Assembly: GCF_003627955.1 (NCBI RefSeq)
Contig: NZ_RBWS01000006.1
Span: 310,001 to 374,000, forward strand
Direction: 5' to 3'
DNA length: 64,000 bases
DNA from: Sphingobacterium puteale
Lineage (GTDB): Bacteria; Bacteroidota; Bacteroidia; Sphingobacteriales; Sphingobacteriaceae
Shown: one piece after another, positions 33,674 to 42,157 of the stretch
Layout of the letters: each line of letters begins with the position of its first letter
How positions within the stretch are numbered: the first letter of the stretch is position 1
Notes under the pieces: model-generated
Told to the model about the DNA's origin: nothing
The model's input: the letters and a program-made list of their open reading frames with translations, nothing else
Databases searched by the model: none
Position numbers and translations under genes: made by a program

Positions 33674-33715
33674 AATAAAAAGATACAGGTCAGTAAATGC
33701 CTGCATCTTTTTATT
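33674..33715. terminator. Intrinsic terminator downstream of the NmrA-like operon
   Basis: AATAAAAAGATaCAGG pairs with CCTGcATCTTTTTATT with one mismatch and a 10-base loop. A/T runs on both sides allow function on either strand; on the minus strand it ends the operon finishing at 33758. The rest of the gap 33462-33757 shows nothing clear. Confidence 0.8.
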
Positions 33716-33757
33716 TAGGAAGCAATTATAATATAATGGACACGTTAAGAACCGAAT

Positions 33758-34510
33758 TTAATTTTCCAAAGTACTTAACGCCCAGTCCTCAAAATGAATC
33801 TTGCCTGCATTATATTTTTCAGCAGGGACGAGCAGTGATCTAGGAACAACAAGATGCATATATTTGCTGTCCTCGTCAGAAACAACCCTTATGGGCTTCC
33901 CGGATATCGCAATATATTTTGCCACAAAATCATCCATATTTGCCCTTGTAGGCCCAGCAATCTCTACCGTACCATTTTTAGGCTCTTCGAGTGCAAACTG
34001 TACAATGTAATCTGTGACATCTTCCAGGGCAATGGGCTGGTAGTCGATCTTCGAAACGAATACCTCGTCAGCCTGTCCCTGAACGGCAATGATGGCATCA
34101 GTATGCTCATAAAACTGTGTTGAACGAATGATTGTATAAGGTATTCCCGAGTTTTTGATGTTGTCTTCCTGATGTTTCTTTGCGCGAAGATATCCTATCT
34201 CCAGCGCATCGTCTGTTCCGACAATGGAAAGTACGAGGTGATGCCTGATGTTTGCAGCCAGCTCCGCTTTTACCAGATTCTTTCCTGCGGTCTGAAAAAA
34301 GCGGATTGCATTTTCTTCTTCAGGAGAGGAGGAATTGGATAGATCGATTACTATTTCCGTATTTTCCAATGCTTGCGAAAGACCTTCTCCGGTCATGAGA
34401 TCTACTCCATGTGAAGGTGAACCAATGATTACCTGATGACCAAGGTTTGCCAGTTTTTTTGTGACCAGCCTTCCAGTAAGACCTGTACCACCGATTACTA
34501 AAATTTTCAT
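33758..34510 (-). CDS. NmrA-like NAD(P)-binding protein (atypical SDR)
   Basis: The protein has 251 residues from ATG 34510. GGTGLTG at 7-13 is the extended/atypical SDR nucleotide motif, and there is no YxxxK active site in the usual place. LRAKKHQEDNIKNSGIPYTIIRSTQFYE and EIAGPTRANMDDFVAKYI are typical of NmrA-like/NAD(P)H-binding proteins. It could be a redox sensor or a reductase. It is the second gene of an operon with the NTF2-like protein 29 bases upstream. Confidence 0.88.
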   Translation of the reverse strand: MKILVIGGTGLTGRLVTKKLANLGHQVIIGSPSHGVDLMTGEGLSQALENTEIVIDLSNSSSPEEENAIRFFQTAGKNLVKAELAANIRHHLVLSIVGTDDALEIGYLRAKKHQEDNIKNSGIPYTIIRSTQFYEHTDAIIAVQGQADEVFVSKIDYQPIALEDVTDYIVQFALEEPKNGTVEIAGPTRANMDDFVAKYIAISGKPIRVVSDEDSKYMHLVVPRSLLVPAEKYNAGKIHFEDWALSTLEN

Positions 34511-34539
34511 ATGTGAACTATTTAATTTTGTGAAATTGA

Positions 34540-34965
34540 TTAAAATAAGCTGCGCACCTGTACGCCGAATGGATTTCCAAACCAGCACCGCCAATATCCG
34601 TCCCGTCCTTTCTTTACGTAATCGCTTGAAGTTCCGGCAATATTTACTTTTTCGCCGTTATTTCCTGTCCCAGTGATTCTCCAATGCAGGACCAATGAGG
34701 CCAGATTATCGGTCGAATAAATATTCCTGGCAACAATTTCTATCGGCAATCCAAAACCGAAGGACTGCTGCAGCTCATGGGCGATCGCTATTTTTCCGCG
34801 TTTGGGCTCACCGCTGGTACTGATAACGACTGCATCATCCTCATAGAAGCCGAGCATGGTTTCAATATCCCTGGAATTAAAATGATCCAAAAGAGAATCG
34901 ACAATTCCTTCAGGGGTGGTTGATAATTTATAAGTCGGACTTTCTGCCAAATTATGACCTTCCAT
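34540..34965 (-). CDS. Nuclear transport factor 2-like (SnoaL-type) protein
   Basis: The protein has 141 residues. The pattern DSLLDHFNSRDIETMLGFYEDDAVVIS and a WRITGTGNNGEKV strand is the common SnoaL/DUF4440 cone-fold signature. The ligand is unknown. It is the first gene of a leftward operon with the NmrA-like protein. A 25-base dyad lies about 25 bases upstream of its ATG. Confidence 0.85.
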   Translation of the reverse strand: MEGHNLAESPTYKLSTTPEGIVDSLLDHFNSRDIETMLGFYEDDAVVISTSGEPKRGKIAIAHELQQSFGFGLPIEIVARNIYSTDNLASLVLHWRITGTGNNGEKVNIAGTSSDYVKKGRDGYWRCWFGNPFGVQVRSLF

Positions 34966-34989
34966 AACACCTAAGAATTAATATTATGC

Positions 34990-35014
34990 GATATACTATA
35001 CCGTACAGTGTATC
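34990..35014. promoter_or_regulatory. Dyad upstream of the NTF2/NmrA operon
   Basis: GATATAC (34990-34996) and GTGTATC (35008-35014) form an inverted repeat (one mismatch) with 11 bases between. Dyads like this are typical of TetR-type operators. CAATTTTG read on the minus strand upstream of it is a possible -7-like box. Confidence 0.35.
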
Positions 35015-35119
35015 TATAGTGCAAAATTGATCAAAAAATGAATGCAGGAAAACTGACAAACAAAGGTAAAAGGTGGACAAAAAAAGAAGCAGGGTCTAAG
35101 TTCAATAGGATAGGATCGT

Positions 35120-35986
35120 CTAATCCAGGTCTGGATTGGAACGTAGTGTCTTTCTGTAATCACCCGGTGATCGGCCAGCTTTTTTTGTGAAAAGCCTGAT
35201 AAAATACTTGGTATCTTTATAACCTAGCTGGACCGAAATTTCCTTAATACTCAATCGCGAATAATAGAGCAGGCGCTGTGCTTCGCTTAGTATTTCCTTC
35301 TGGATCAGTGCCGATGCAGATAAGCCCGTCACTTTTTTAACAACATCGTTTAGGTGGGCCACGGAGATATTTAACCTTTGGGCATATGCTGAGGGGCGTT
35401 TAAGACTGCGGTAATCACTCCTTACAAGATTTCTGAATTCGTTGGTTATACTTATAACCCGGGGGCTATGACTTATGGAACCAGCTGCTAATTTGCGCTG
35501 GTGACAAATTACTGCCTGGGCTATAAAAGCTGACAGCAAGGGCTGTTGCACTTCCTTACTTGCGGTATTGTTTATACGGTCCAAATTTTTCAGGGAGTCT
35601 AGGATTGCCGTAAACCATTGTTGCTCGGGCGCTGAGAGTGACAATATAATGGTTTCATTTAAAGATGCATCAAGTATGTCCTTGGCTGACCTGGTCATAT
35701 GATGACCTTCAAAAGAAATGTAATAGCCAGATGCCCCTAAAGCCGTGGTGATCTGATGTACCTGGTGCGGTGGGCAGACAAAAAGTGTTCCTGCAGGCAT
35801 GGTCAGCTGTTCAAAATCAAATAGGACTTCCAGCTGTCCCGCATCAACAAGCATGCAGGTATAATGGTCATGCCGATGCGGATTCAGCGCTTTTAGGATG
35901 CCCGGCGTTGAACCGTCCCATATTCCAACGGCAATGCTGCTGCTGGAATCCATGCTGTTCACTAAAATGGGATCTCTTTTTGGCAT
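35120..35986 (-). CDS. AraC family transcriptional regulator
   Basis: About 288 residues from ATG 35986; an alternative in-frame ATG at 36046 would give 308. The N-terminal cupin domain carries PHRHDHYTCMLVDAG and MPAGTLFVCPPHQVHQI. The C-terminal AraC domain (last 100 residues) has AQRLNISVAHLNDVVKKVTG and LGYKDTKYFIRLFTKKAGRSPGDY. It differs in type from the other AraC proteins here. The divergent SDR at 36155 is its upstream neighbour on the same strand. Confidence 0.9.
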   Translation of the reverse strand: MPKRDPILVNSMDSSSSIAVGIWDGSTPGILKALNPHRHDHYTCMLVDAGQLEVLFDFEQLTMPAGTLFVCPPHQVHQITTALGASGYYISFEGHHMTRSAKDILDASLNETIILSLSAPEQQWFTAILDSLKNLDRINNTASKEVQQPLLSAFIAQAVICHQRKLAAGSISHSPRVISITNEFRNLVRSDYRSLKRPSAYAQRLNISVAHLNDVVKKVTGLSASALIQKEILSEAQRLLYYSRLSIKEISVQLGYKDTKYFIRLFTKKAGRSPGDYRKTLRSNPDLD

Positions 35987-36154
35987 GTGGCGCAATTTTA
36001 AATTCAAATTTAGTTCATATACTTTAAGAATTCCTATCGATCGCATTTTATTACCCTGATTTTCTAATTATTTATATATAGACCATAAGATCTATAAACG
36101 AATTTCGGAAGGCCTTTGGTCACGGATGGTATTTTCGACCGGATTTCCGAGTAT

Positions 36155-36895
36155 TCACACTGCCGCACAGGTGCTATCATCGCCACCGATATCAAGGGAT
36201 ACAGCAATGCTTCCAAGATCTTTCTTACCGGTTAAAGCATATTTAATGATATCAATACTTTCATTTTTAACTTTTTGAATGACTTGATGATCATGGGGAT
36301 CAATTCCCGTGACGCTCGTGACGATGGTGTCAATCTTAAAATTCGTTTTTCGAGGTTTATTCACAACATGGGCTGTCTGCAACCTCATCAGTTCTATAGC
36401 AGGCTGAAGATCCGGTAGGCGGTGGTGAAAGAATGTTTGAGCGGATTGGTTTGTGCCGGTTCGTGTACTGGAGGTCCATATGACGTTCACTATTCTGGGG
36501 CTTAGGGATTTTCTTAGCAGTTCAGTTAATTTGTTGACAATGCCTTTGGTCCCGGCATCGTTAACCTCAAAAATTCCTTTTCCGGAATCAGGATGAGCTG
36601 ATAGACCATACGTTGACATAAAGAACGTATCAATGGTGTTGTTGATCAGAACATCCAAAGAATTGATCAGTATGCCGATTTCTTGCCCCGCTGCGTCTAT
36701 CGAGGATTCGCTGCTGATGTCTACATAAAAAATATCTACGGTGCCAATACCTTCAGCAGCGAGTTCTTTGACGACTTGTTCACCGATTGCAAGGTCAGAA
36801 CATCCAATATAGACAAAATAATTCTCATCAGCTAGCTTTCTTGCCATTTCAAGGGAGATTATCTTATTTGCTCCGGTTATTAATGCTGTTCTCAT
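36155..36895 (-). CDS. Degenerate SDR-fold protein
   Basis: The protein has 246 residues and begins like an SDR (MRTALITGANK), but key motifs are altered. The glycine motif reads TGANKIIS (7-14) instead of TGxxxGxG. The NNAG motif reads NNT (85-87). No YxxxK active site is found where expected; the region reads ELMRLQTAH. It is therefore probably unable to catalyse the usual reaction and may be a binding or regulatory protein. The frame is intact, so it is not an obvious pseudogene. The AraC gene lies downstream. Confidence 0.7.
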   Translation of the reverse strand: MRTALITGANKIISLEMARKLADENYFVYIGCSDLAIGEQVVKELAAEGIGTVDIFYVDISSESSIDAAGQEIGILINSLDVLINNTIDTFFMSTYGLSAHPDSGKGIFEVNDAGTKGIVNKLTELLRKSLSPRIVNVIWTSSTRTGTNQSAQTFFHHRLPDLQPAIELMRLQTAHVVNKPRKTNFKIDTIVTSVTGIDPHDHQVIQKVKNESIDIIKYALTGKKDLGSIAVSLDIGGDDSTCAAV

Positions 36896-37235
36896 ATAAA
36901 TAATGCTTGTTTATGATATCTTTTTAAAATGTGATTAACGCTATGACTTAAAATTTACACAGTATCATCATTATGTATCATGCAAATAAAGATAAATCAG
37001 GTTCGATCAGTACGGGAAATTAAGATGAAGCGGGCAAATTGCCGATTGAAGCAGGCGGGCAAAGCTATTATTTATTCCTACGAAAAGAGGAGAATTAGTA
37101 CCTTTGACCAGATACTAAATGAATCTTTATTGAACAGATTTTATGACAGCGATCGGGTACTATCTGGGATTTTAATTCATGCATTTCTAAGTTTTCTTTG
37201 ATGTTTTTTTGCTTTCTTCTATTTAAAAATAACGT
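36896..37235. other. Intergenic region with promoter of the LytS/LytTR pair
   Basis: TACCTTTG (37099-37106) is a perfect TAnnTTTG box on the plus strand about 130 bases before ATG 37236. A 73-codon frame at 36980-37201 spans this box and has no family, so it is not accepted as a gene. The 5' leader is A/T-rich. Confidence 0.4.
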
Positions 37236-38249
37236 ATGTCAAAACAGTATCGAATATTGGGTGTGATAATTTCATTGGCAATAGGACTTGCCATATTGCC
37301 GATAAAATTGACCTCAGAAGATCTGCACTCAGGTAATTTGTTTTTAGCCGCTCGTACAATCAGATATACGTTTACTGCAGGGATACTGGCTTTTCTCCTT
37401 CACCTTTATCTTAACCGCAACATATTTGCGGCGAGATGGATTGTGGTAGAATATATTTTAAGAATTATAGTTATCGCTTTGATTATCTGTTTGACTTCTA
37501 TCGTAGTCGATGTAATTTTCAACAAATTTGTTAAAGAATCTTCTTTTACTATTGCAAAAGAGGATCTAAATTGGTACCTGGTCATTCTACGGTGCTTATT
37601 GGTCAGCACTGTGCAGTTCTTTGTAGTTTTTTATCTGCAATTGGTAGAAGAAAGCCAAAGGCGTCGTCTGGAAATAGAGAAGCTCAATCGATCGCAGCTG
37701 GAAGCTAACTTATCCAATCTGAAAGAGCAAATGAATCCACATTTCTTGTTTAACACGTTGAACACCTTAAGTGCAATAACAAACGATGTAAAAGTGAAGG
37801 ATTATGTCTCTGAAATTGCAAACGTTTACCGGTATATGCTCATTCATAATAAATTGAACCTTGTTCCTCTGGAAAGTGAATTGAGTTTTATAAATTCCTA
37901 CTTATATATTATAAAAACTAGATTTGGCAATTCTTTAAATATAAACATTCGGATAGACGAATGTATCTTGCCGACGAAGATCCCGCCACTGAGCCTGCAG
38001 TTGCTGCTTGAAAATGCAATTAAACATAATGTAGCTTCCCTTGATAGTCCATTAGCTATAGATGTATATAATGATTCCGAAAATATTATTGTCAGCAATA
38101 GCCTGCTGCCAAAGAAAACTAACTACCATTCGACTGGCGTTGGTTTAAATAATTTATTAAACCGTTATCAGCTTTTATTTAAACAAGATATCATTATAGA
38201 GCAGAATACGGCTGTGTTCAGCGTAAAGTTACCCATTATAAAATCATGA
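37236..38249 (+). CDS. LytS-type sensor histidine kinase
   Basis: The protein has 337 residues. Four membrane helices (about 7-25, 42-60, 70-95, 115-136) are followed by a short coiled coil and the His_kinase domain with phospho-acceptor His169 in EQMNPHFLFNTLNTLSAI. A C-terminal HATPase has LLLENAIKHNVAS. It works with the LytTR regulator whose ATG overlaps its stop by 4 bases (ATGA). The signal is unknown. Confidence 0.92.
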   Translation: MSKQYRILGVIISLAIGLAILPIKLTSEDLHSGNLFLAARTIRYTFTAGILAFLLHLYLNRNIFAARWIVVEYILRIIVIALIICLTSIVVDVIFNKFVKESSFTIAKEDLNWYLVILRCLLVSTVQFFVVFYLQLVEESQRRRLEIEKLNRSQLEANLSNLKEQMNPHFLFNTLNTLSAITNDVKVKDYVSEIANVYRYMLIHNKLNLVPLESELSFINSYLYIIKTRFGNSLNINIRIDECILPTKIPPLSLQLLLENAIKHNVASLDSPLAIDVYNDSENIIVSNSLLPKKTNYHSTGVGLNNLLNRYQLLFKQDIIIEQNTAVFSVKLPIIKS

Positions 38250-39022
38250 AAATTCTGATCATAGAAGATGAAATAAATTCTGCCAAAGAGCTCGAAAGGA
38301 TTTTGGTAAAGCTTGATATACAAAACGAAGTTACAGCTATTCTTGACTCTGTGAAAGCGAGTATTGAGTATTTGCAACAACATGATTCTCCTGATCTGAT
38401 ATTTTCAGATATTCAATTGGCGGATGGGATGTGTTTTGAGATCTATAGCGAAGTCACTGTAAATAGCCCGATCATTTTTTGTACGGCCTATGACGAATAT
38501 ATGCTTGATGCCTTTGAAACGAATGCCGTTAGTTATTTATTGAAACCAATCACTGAGGTGATGGTTGAGAAGGCCCTTGGAAAGCTCAAGCGTTTAAAAT
38601 CTGCTTTTGAGCCGGCCATTTTAAAAAGATCTATTGACCGCTTGAGTGAAAAATTTAAGGCTTCTTACAAAAAGTCAATACTCGTGGAGCAGCGTGAGAA
38701 GATAATACCAATTTCAGTACATGATATTGCCTGCTTATTTTTGGAGAATACAGTGATCAGGATTATAACGCTAACGAGCCAGCAATACTTCATGGCTTCG
38801 ACATTGGATGAGCTCGAGAGAATGCTCGATCCTGAATCTTTTTACCGGGCGAATCGACAGTATATTATTAATCGCCTTTCTATTGCAAATATAGAACGAT
38901 TTTTTTCCCGAAAGCTTATTTGTAGACTTACAGTAGAAACACCAGAGACTATTGTTGTCAGCAAAGCGAATTCTTCAGATTTCTTGAGATGGTTGGAAGG
39001 GGGGACGACAAAAACCAGATAA
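38246..39022 (+). CDS. LytTR family response regulator
   Basis: The protein has 258 residues. The receiver has Asp8/Glu9-type acidic residues, phospho-acceptor Asp55 in IFSDIQLADG, and KP at LLKPIT. The LytTR domain (about 150-255) has FYRANRQYIINRLSI. It starts with a 4-base overlap with the cognate kinase, indicating translational coupling. Targets are unknown; the convergent hydrolase lies downstream. Confidence 0.92.
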   Translation: MKILIIEDEINSAKELERILVKLDIQNEVTAILDSVKASIEYLQQHDSPDLIFSDIQLADGMCFEIYSEVTVNSPIIFCTAYDEYMLDAFETNAVSYLLKPITEVMVEKALGKLKRLKSAFEPAILKRSIDRLSEKFKASYKKSILVEQREKIIPISVHDIACLFLENTVIRIITLTSQQYFMASTLDELERMLDPESFYRANRQYIINRLSIANIERFFSRKLICRLTVETPETIVVSKANSSDFLRWLEGGTTKTR

Positions 39023-39072
39023 CACCAAAAAGTGAAACCATCTGGTGTTATTCTTTGGCAATGCAGGGTATT

Positions 39073-40116
39073 TTACTTCGCAAACAGTGCTTTTTTCAAA
39101 ACAGTTGCTGCATCCAGCACGGATTCCTGTACAGCGTGGATGTGCGCCAGCGGATTCAGCATCCCGTAATCGTGGATAAAGCCTTTATACTCAGTAATAG
39201 TGGTTGGCACACCGGCGTCATCCAATTTTCTTCCATATGCGACACCTTCATCATGCAAAATATCATTCTCGGCCACCTGAACAAGTGCGGGAGGCAAACC
39301 TTTCAGTTCTTCCAGAGAAGCTTTCAGTGGTGAGGCGTATTTGTTGTCCCGCTCTTTCAAGTCAGGCAGATAATTGTCCCACATCCATTTCATCAATGGG
39401 GTTGTCAAAAATCTTTCCTGCGCAAATTTTGTATAAGAAGCTCTGCTGAAGTCTGAGTCTGTTACGGGCCATAGGAGCACCTGTTGTTTTAGTTTGGGAC
39501 CATTGTTGTCTTTGGCCATTAAGGAAACCACTGCGGCCATGTTTCCACCGACACTGTTTCCGGCAACAGCAAGCTTACTTGCGTCAACTCCGATTTCTTT
39601 TCCATGTTCGGCGACCCATTTTGTCGCGGCATAAGCCTGATTGATGGCTACCGGAAATCTGGCTTCCGGAGATGGGGTGTAATCCGGGAAAACGGCTACC
39701 GCACCGCTGTTGACAACCAGGTCACGAACCAGTCTTCTATGGGTAGGGTAGTCTCCCAATACCCATCCACCGCCGTGGAAGAACATAAATACGGGTAGTC
39801 CGGCCTGTGCACCTTTGGGTTTTACGATGTGGATTTTTATGGTCTGTCCGTCCGCTATGATTGTTTTTTCGGACTCCTGGATATCGGAATAATCGAAGCT
39901 TACCGATTTTTGAGCTCCAACCAGAACCAGCCTGGCATCTTTCGGTGAGAGGGTTTCCAGCGGTTTTCCGCCGCCGCCGTTCAAAGCTTTTAAGAATGCT
40001 CTTGTTTCCCGGCCAATGTTGGGGTCCTGAGATGCTGGGTTTGATTGTGCCATGATATTGGAATTTAAGATGGCGAGTGCCGCCAATGTTAAAACTTTTG
40101 AATAGATTGTTTTCAT
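39073..40116 (-). CDS. Secreted alpha/beta hydrolase, HSL family
   Basis: The protein has 347 residues. A signal peptide (MKTIYSKVLTLAALAILNSNIMA) is followed by the hormone-sensitive-lipase motif HGGGW at 114-118 and nucleophile Ser188 in AGNSVGGNMA. The acid and base are probably in VAENDILHDEG and FIHDYG. The family hydrolyses short acyl esters. It starts 5 bases after the OsmC gene, so the two form an operon, probably under the AraC regulator at 40645. Confidence 0.92.
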   Translation of the reverse strand: MKTIYSKVLTLAALAILNSNIMAQSNPASQDPNIGRETRAFLKALNGGGGKPLETLSPKDARLVLVGAQKSVSFDYSDIQESEKTIIADGQTIKIHIVKPKGAQAGLPVFMFFHGGGWVLGDYPTHRRLVRDLVVNSGAVAVFPDYTPSPEARFPVAINQAYAATKWVAEHGKEIGVDASKLAVAGNSVGGNMAAVVSLMAKDNNGPKLKQQVLLWPVTDSDFSRASYTKFAQERFLTTPLMKWMWDNYLPDLKERDNKYASPLKASLEELKGLPPALVQVAENDILHDEGVAYGRKLDDAGVPTTITEYKGFIHDYGMLNPLAHIHAVQESVLDAATVLKKALFAK

Positions 40117-40121
40117 TGTGA

Positions 40122-40535
40122 TTATTTTTTAAGGTTGATGTTTAAAATGATTTTGAAGCTGAATGCTGCGCTTACTGGACAGGTTTTTTCTGCTTCTCTG
40201 GCAATTTTTTCAAATTCTTCGGCCGAGATGCCGTCCACTTCTGCATCGAGTAACAGTTCGGACTGTGTGATCTTTCCATTATCTAAGGTAATGATGGATT
40301 TTGTCTCCAGTCTTTCAGGAGTATAACCAGCCTGTGTGAGATCCAGGCTCAGCTTCATTGTAAAGCATCCTGCGTGGGCCGCAGCAAGCAGTTCTTCGGG
40401 ATTTGTGCCTAGGCCTTCAGCGAAACGGCTGTTGAATGAATACTGGGTCTGGTTCAGAACGGAACTTTGTGTTGTCAGATGTCCGTTTCCTTCTTTGATG
40501 GTGCCGTTCCAAACGGCCGTTGCATTACGTTTCAT
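40122..40535 (-). CDS. OsmC family peroxiredoxin
   Basis: The protein has 137 residues. The two catalytic cysteines are in AAHAGCFTM and KTCPVS, and the TNPEELLAAAHAGC segment is diagnostic of OsmC/Ohr proteins, which reduce organic hydroperoxides. It is the first gene of an operon with the secreted hydrolase. A TATCTTTG box lies 34 bases upstream. The adjacent AraC gene (40645-41502) is the likely regulator. Confidence 0.93.
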   Translation of the reverse strand: MKRNATAVWNGTIKEGNGHLTTQSSVLNQTQYSFNSRFAEGLGTNPEELLAAAHAGCFTMKLSLDLTQAGYTPERLETKSIITLDNGKITQSELLLDAEVDGISAEEFEKIAREAEKTCPVSAAFSFKIILNINLKK

Positions 40536-40569
40536 ACGCTTTATTTTTGATTGTTAATTTCTTATAGGA

Positions 40570-40577
40570 CAAAGATA
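40570..40577 (-). promoter_or_regulatory. -7 box of the OsmC/hydrolase operon
   Basis: TATCTTTG read on the minus strand matches TAnnTTTG. Upstream (40606-40632) an AAAAAGT...ACTTTTT inverted repeat is present, but it is low complexity. Confidence 0.5.
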
Positions 40578-40644
40578 TGTCATATAGGCAATCAAAATAA
40601 AGAGTAAAAAGTCGATATAAATTGTACTTTTTTCCTTTTGTGGT

Positions 40645-41502
40645 CTAATTTTTAATTTCTTTCCGAAAAGCCGCAGGAGTTTTTCCTGATTTCTGCGTAA
40701 AAATCCGGTTGAAGTAAGCCGGGTCTTCATAACCCAATTGATAAGCGATTTCCTTTATAGTGAGCTCGCTGTAAAGGAGCAGGCGTTTGGCCTCAAGGAC
40801 GATCCTGTTTTTGATCATCTCGTTCGGATTTTCAAGATTCAGTTTATGGAATTTGTTGGAAAGCGTTTTCGGCGCCAGATTCAGCAGGTCTGCATAATCG
40901 GCCACACTGTGTTTTTCCTTGTAGTGGATATTTACCAACCGGCTGAAGTTCCTGAAAAAATCCTGATCCGTGCCGACGAGGTCAAGCTTTTCGTTTTGGA
41001 GGTTCTGCTTTTTCCACTGCCTCGTCGCACGGATGATAATCTGTTTGAGGTATGTTCTGATCATTTCTTCTGAAGAGCGATCCTGAACATGAAGCTCATC
41101 GCTGATCTGAGCGAATAGTTGGGAAATTGTTTGCAGTTCATCGCCCTGCAGATCCACTGTCGGGTTTTCAAAAATATTATTGAACAACAGCCCGTCACAA
41201 GCGACCTCCTCATCGTGGATCTGAATACAGTAGAAATCCCTGTTGTAATGGATTAAAAAGGCTTTATTTTCATTGGCCGACTGAACGTCAAGATATTGAT
41301 TGGTATTAATGAAAAGCAATGTGGGATTTTGGGTTTCATAAGCAGTGAAGTCCACGGTCAGTGCATAACCCGCTGGAACGAGCAATACTTTGATATAATG
41401 CCGAAAAGTTTCGCCGTTAACAAGATCCAGGGAAGAGGAATCAAAAGAAATCAGGCCTAATTTCTTATATTTCGATTCGAAAATGGAGGTAGCACTGTTC
41501 AT
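40645..41502 (-). CDS. AraC family transcriptional regulator
   Basis: The protein has 285 residues. The N-terminal cupin-like domain has a YALTVDFTAYETQNPTLLFINTNQYL segment. The C-terminal AraC domain (about 185-283) has YADLLNLAPKTLSNKFHKLN and LGYEDPAYFNRIFTQKSGKTPAAFRK. It lies directly upstream of the OsmC/hydrolase operon on the same strand, which keeps its own promoter. Confidence 0.92.
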   Translation of the reverse strand: MNSATSIFESKYKKLGLISFDSSSLDLVNGETFRHYIKVLLVPAGYALTVDFTAYETQNPTLLFINTNQYLDVQSANENKAFLIHYNRDFYCIQIHDEEVACDGLLFNNIFENPTVDLQGDELQTISQLFAQISDELHVQDRSSEEMIRTYLKQIIIRATRQWKKQNLQNEKLDLVGTDQDFFRNFSRLVNIHYKEKHSVADYADLLNLAPKTLSNKFHKLNLENPNEMIKNRIVLEAKRLLLYSELTIKEIAYQLGYEDPAYFNRIFTQKSGKTPAAFRKEIKN

Positions 41503-41698
41503 AAGGACGTTTGTTTATGTTCAAATGTATCTCTTTTGCCTATAAAACTAAAATAAACGATATAATTTGCAGCAGATTTCAGAAAAAATAATAAAGATAT
41601 CACTCGTTCTTCCCATCAATTAGCTTTCATATATTGAAGAATGAATTTATTGCCTAACGCTACAGTCTTAAAGTTTGATTTTTGTAAAATAGCCATAT

Positions 41699-42157
41699 CT
41701 ATGCTTGATCCATTGTGTCTGTCATCATCTTATTTACGATTAGCCATTGGCCATTGATATGATGAAATGAAAGGAATTCATGGTAGTAATAATGGTACAT
41801 TTTAACTTTCACTTCTGCTACAGCAATTGAGTTTATGACAGAAATTTTGATAATTTCGCCATGGAAAGGCTGACTAGAGTCCTTTGGGCTTTGGCGATGC
41901 GCCACCACGTCAAGATATTCTGCTAGTCTTTTGAAATAAGGCTGTCCCTTTACATCACCTAGAAGTAAAGCATCGGAGTAAAATGCCTGTTCCAAGCGTT
42001 GCACATCCCCTAAATATATTCCCTGGAAATAGTAATCCTCCAGGGTCGTTTTGATTGCTAAGCTGTTCATATTTGTATTATTCATCGCGGTGTTAATTTG
42101 TGCTTTGCTATCCGGGCGTAAACCGAAAAGCAAAGCTGTTAGTATAATTATTTTCAT
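41699..42157 (-). CDS. Secreted NTF2-like (lumazine-binding-type) protein
   Basis: The protein has 152 residues. The N-terminus (MKIIILTALLFGLRPDSKA) is a signal peptide. DYYFQGIYLGDVQRLEQAFYSDALLLG and a final GQWLIVNKMMTD are typical of the putative lumazine-binding NTF2-like family. Its ATG overlaps the stop of the SDR gene by one base (TAATG), so the two are coupled. Last gene of a four-gene operon from 43662. Confidence 0.85.
   Translation of the reverse strand: MKIIILTALLFGLRPDSKAQINTAMNNTNMNSLAIKTTLEDYYFQGIYLGDVQRLEQAFYSDALLLGDVKGQPYFKRLAEYLDVVAHRQSPKDSSQPFHGEIIKISVINSIAVAEVKVKMYHYYYHEFLSFHHINGQWLIVNKMMTDTMDQA

Noticed and set aside
36980-37201. 73-codon plus-strand frame before the LytS gene
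   Set aside because: It spans a perfect -7 box at 37099-37106, has no family and no clear ribosome binding site; it is treated as leader sequence.
40606-40632. AAAAAGT...ACTTTTT inverted repeat upstream of OsmC as AraC operator
   Set aside because: The arms are low-complexity A/T runs that occur often by chance in this A/T-rich intergenic DNA.
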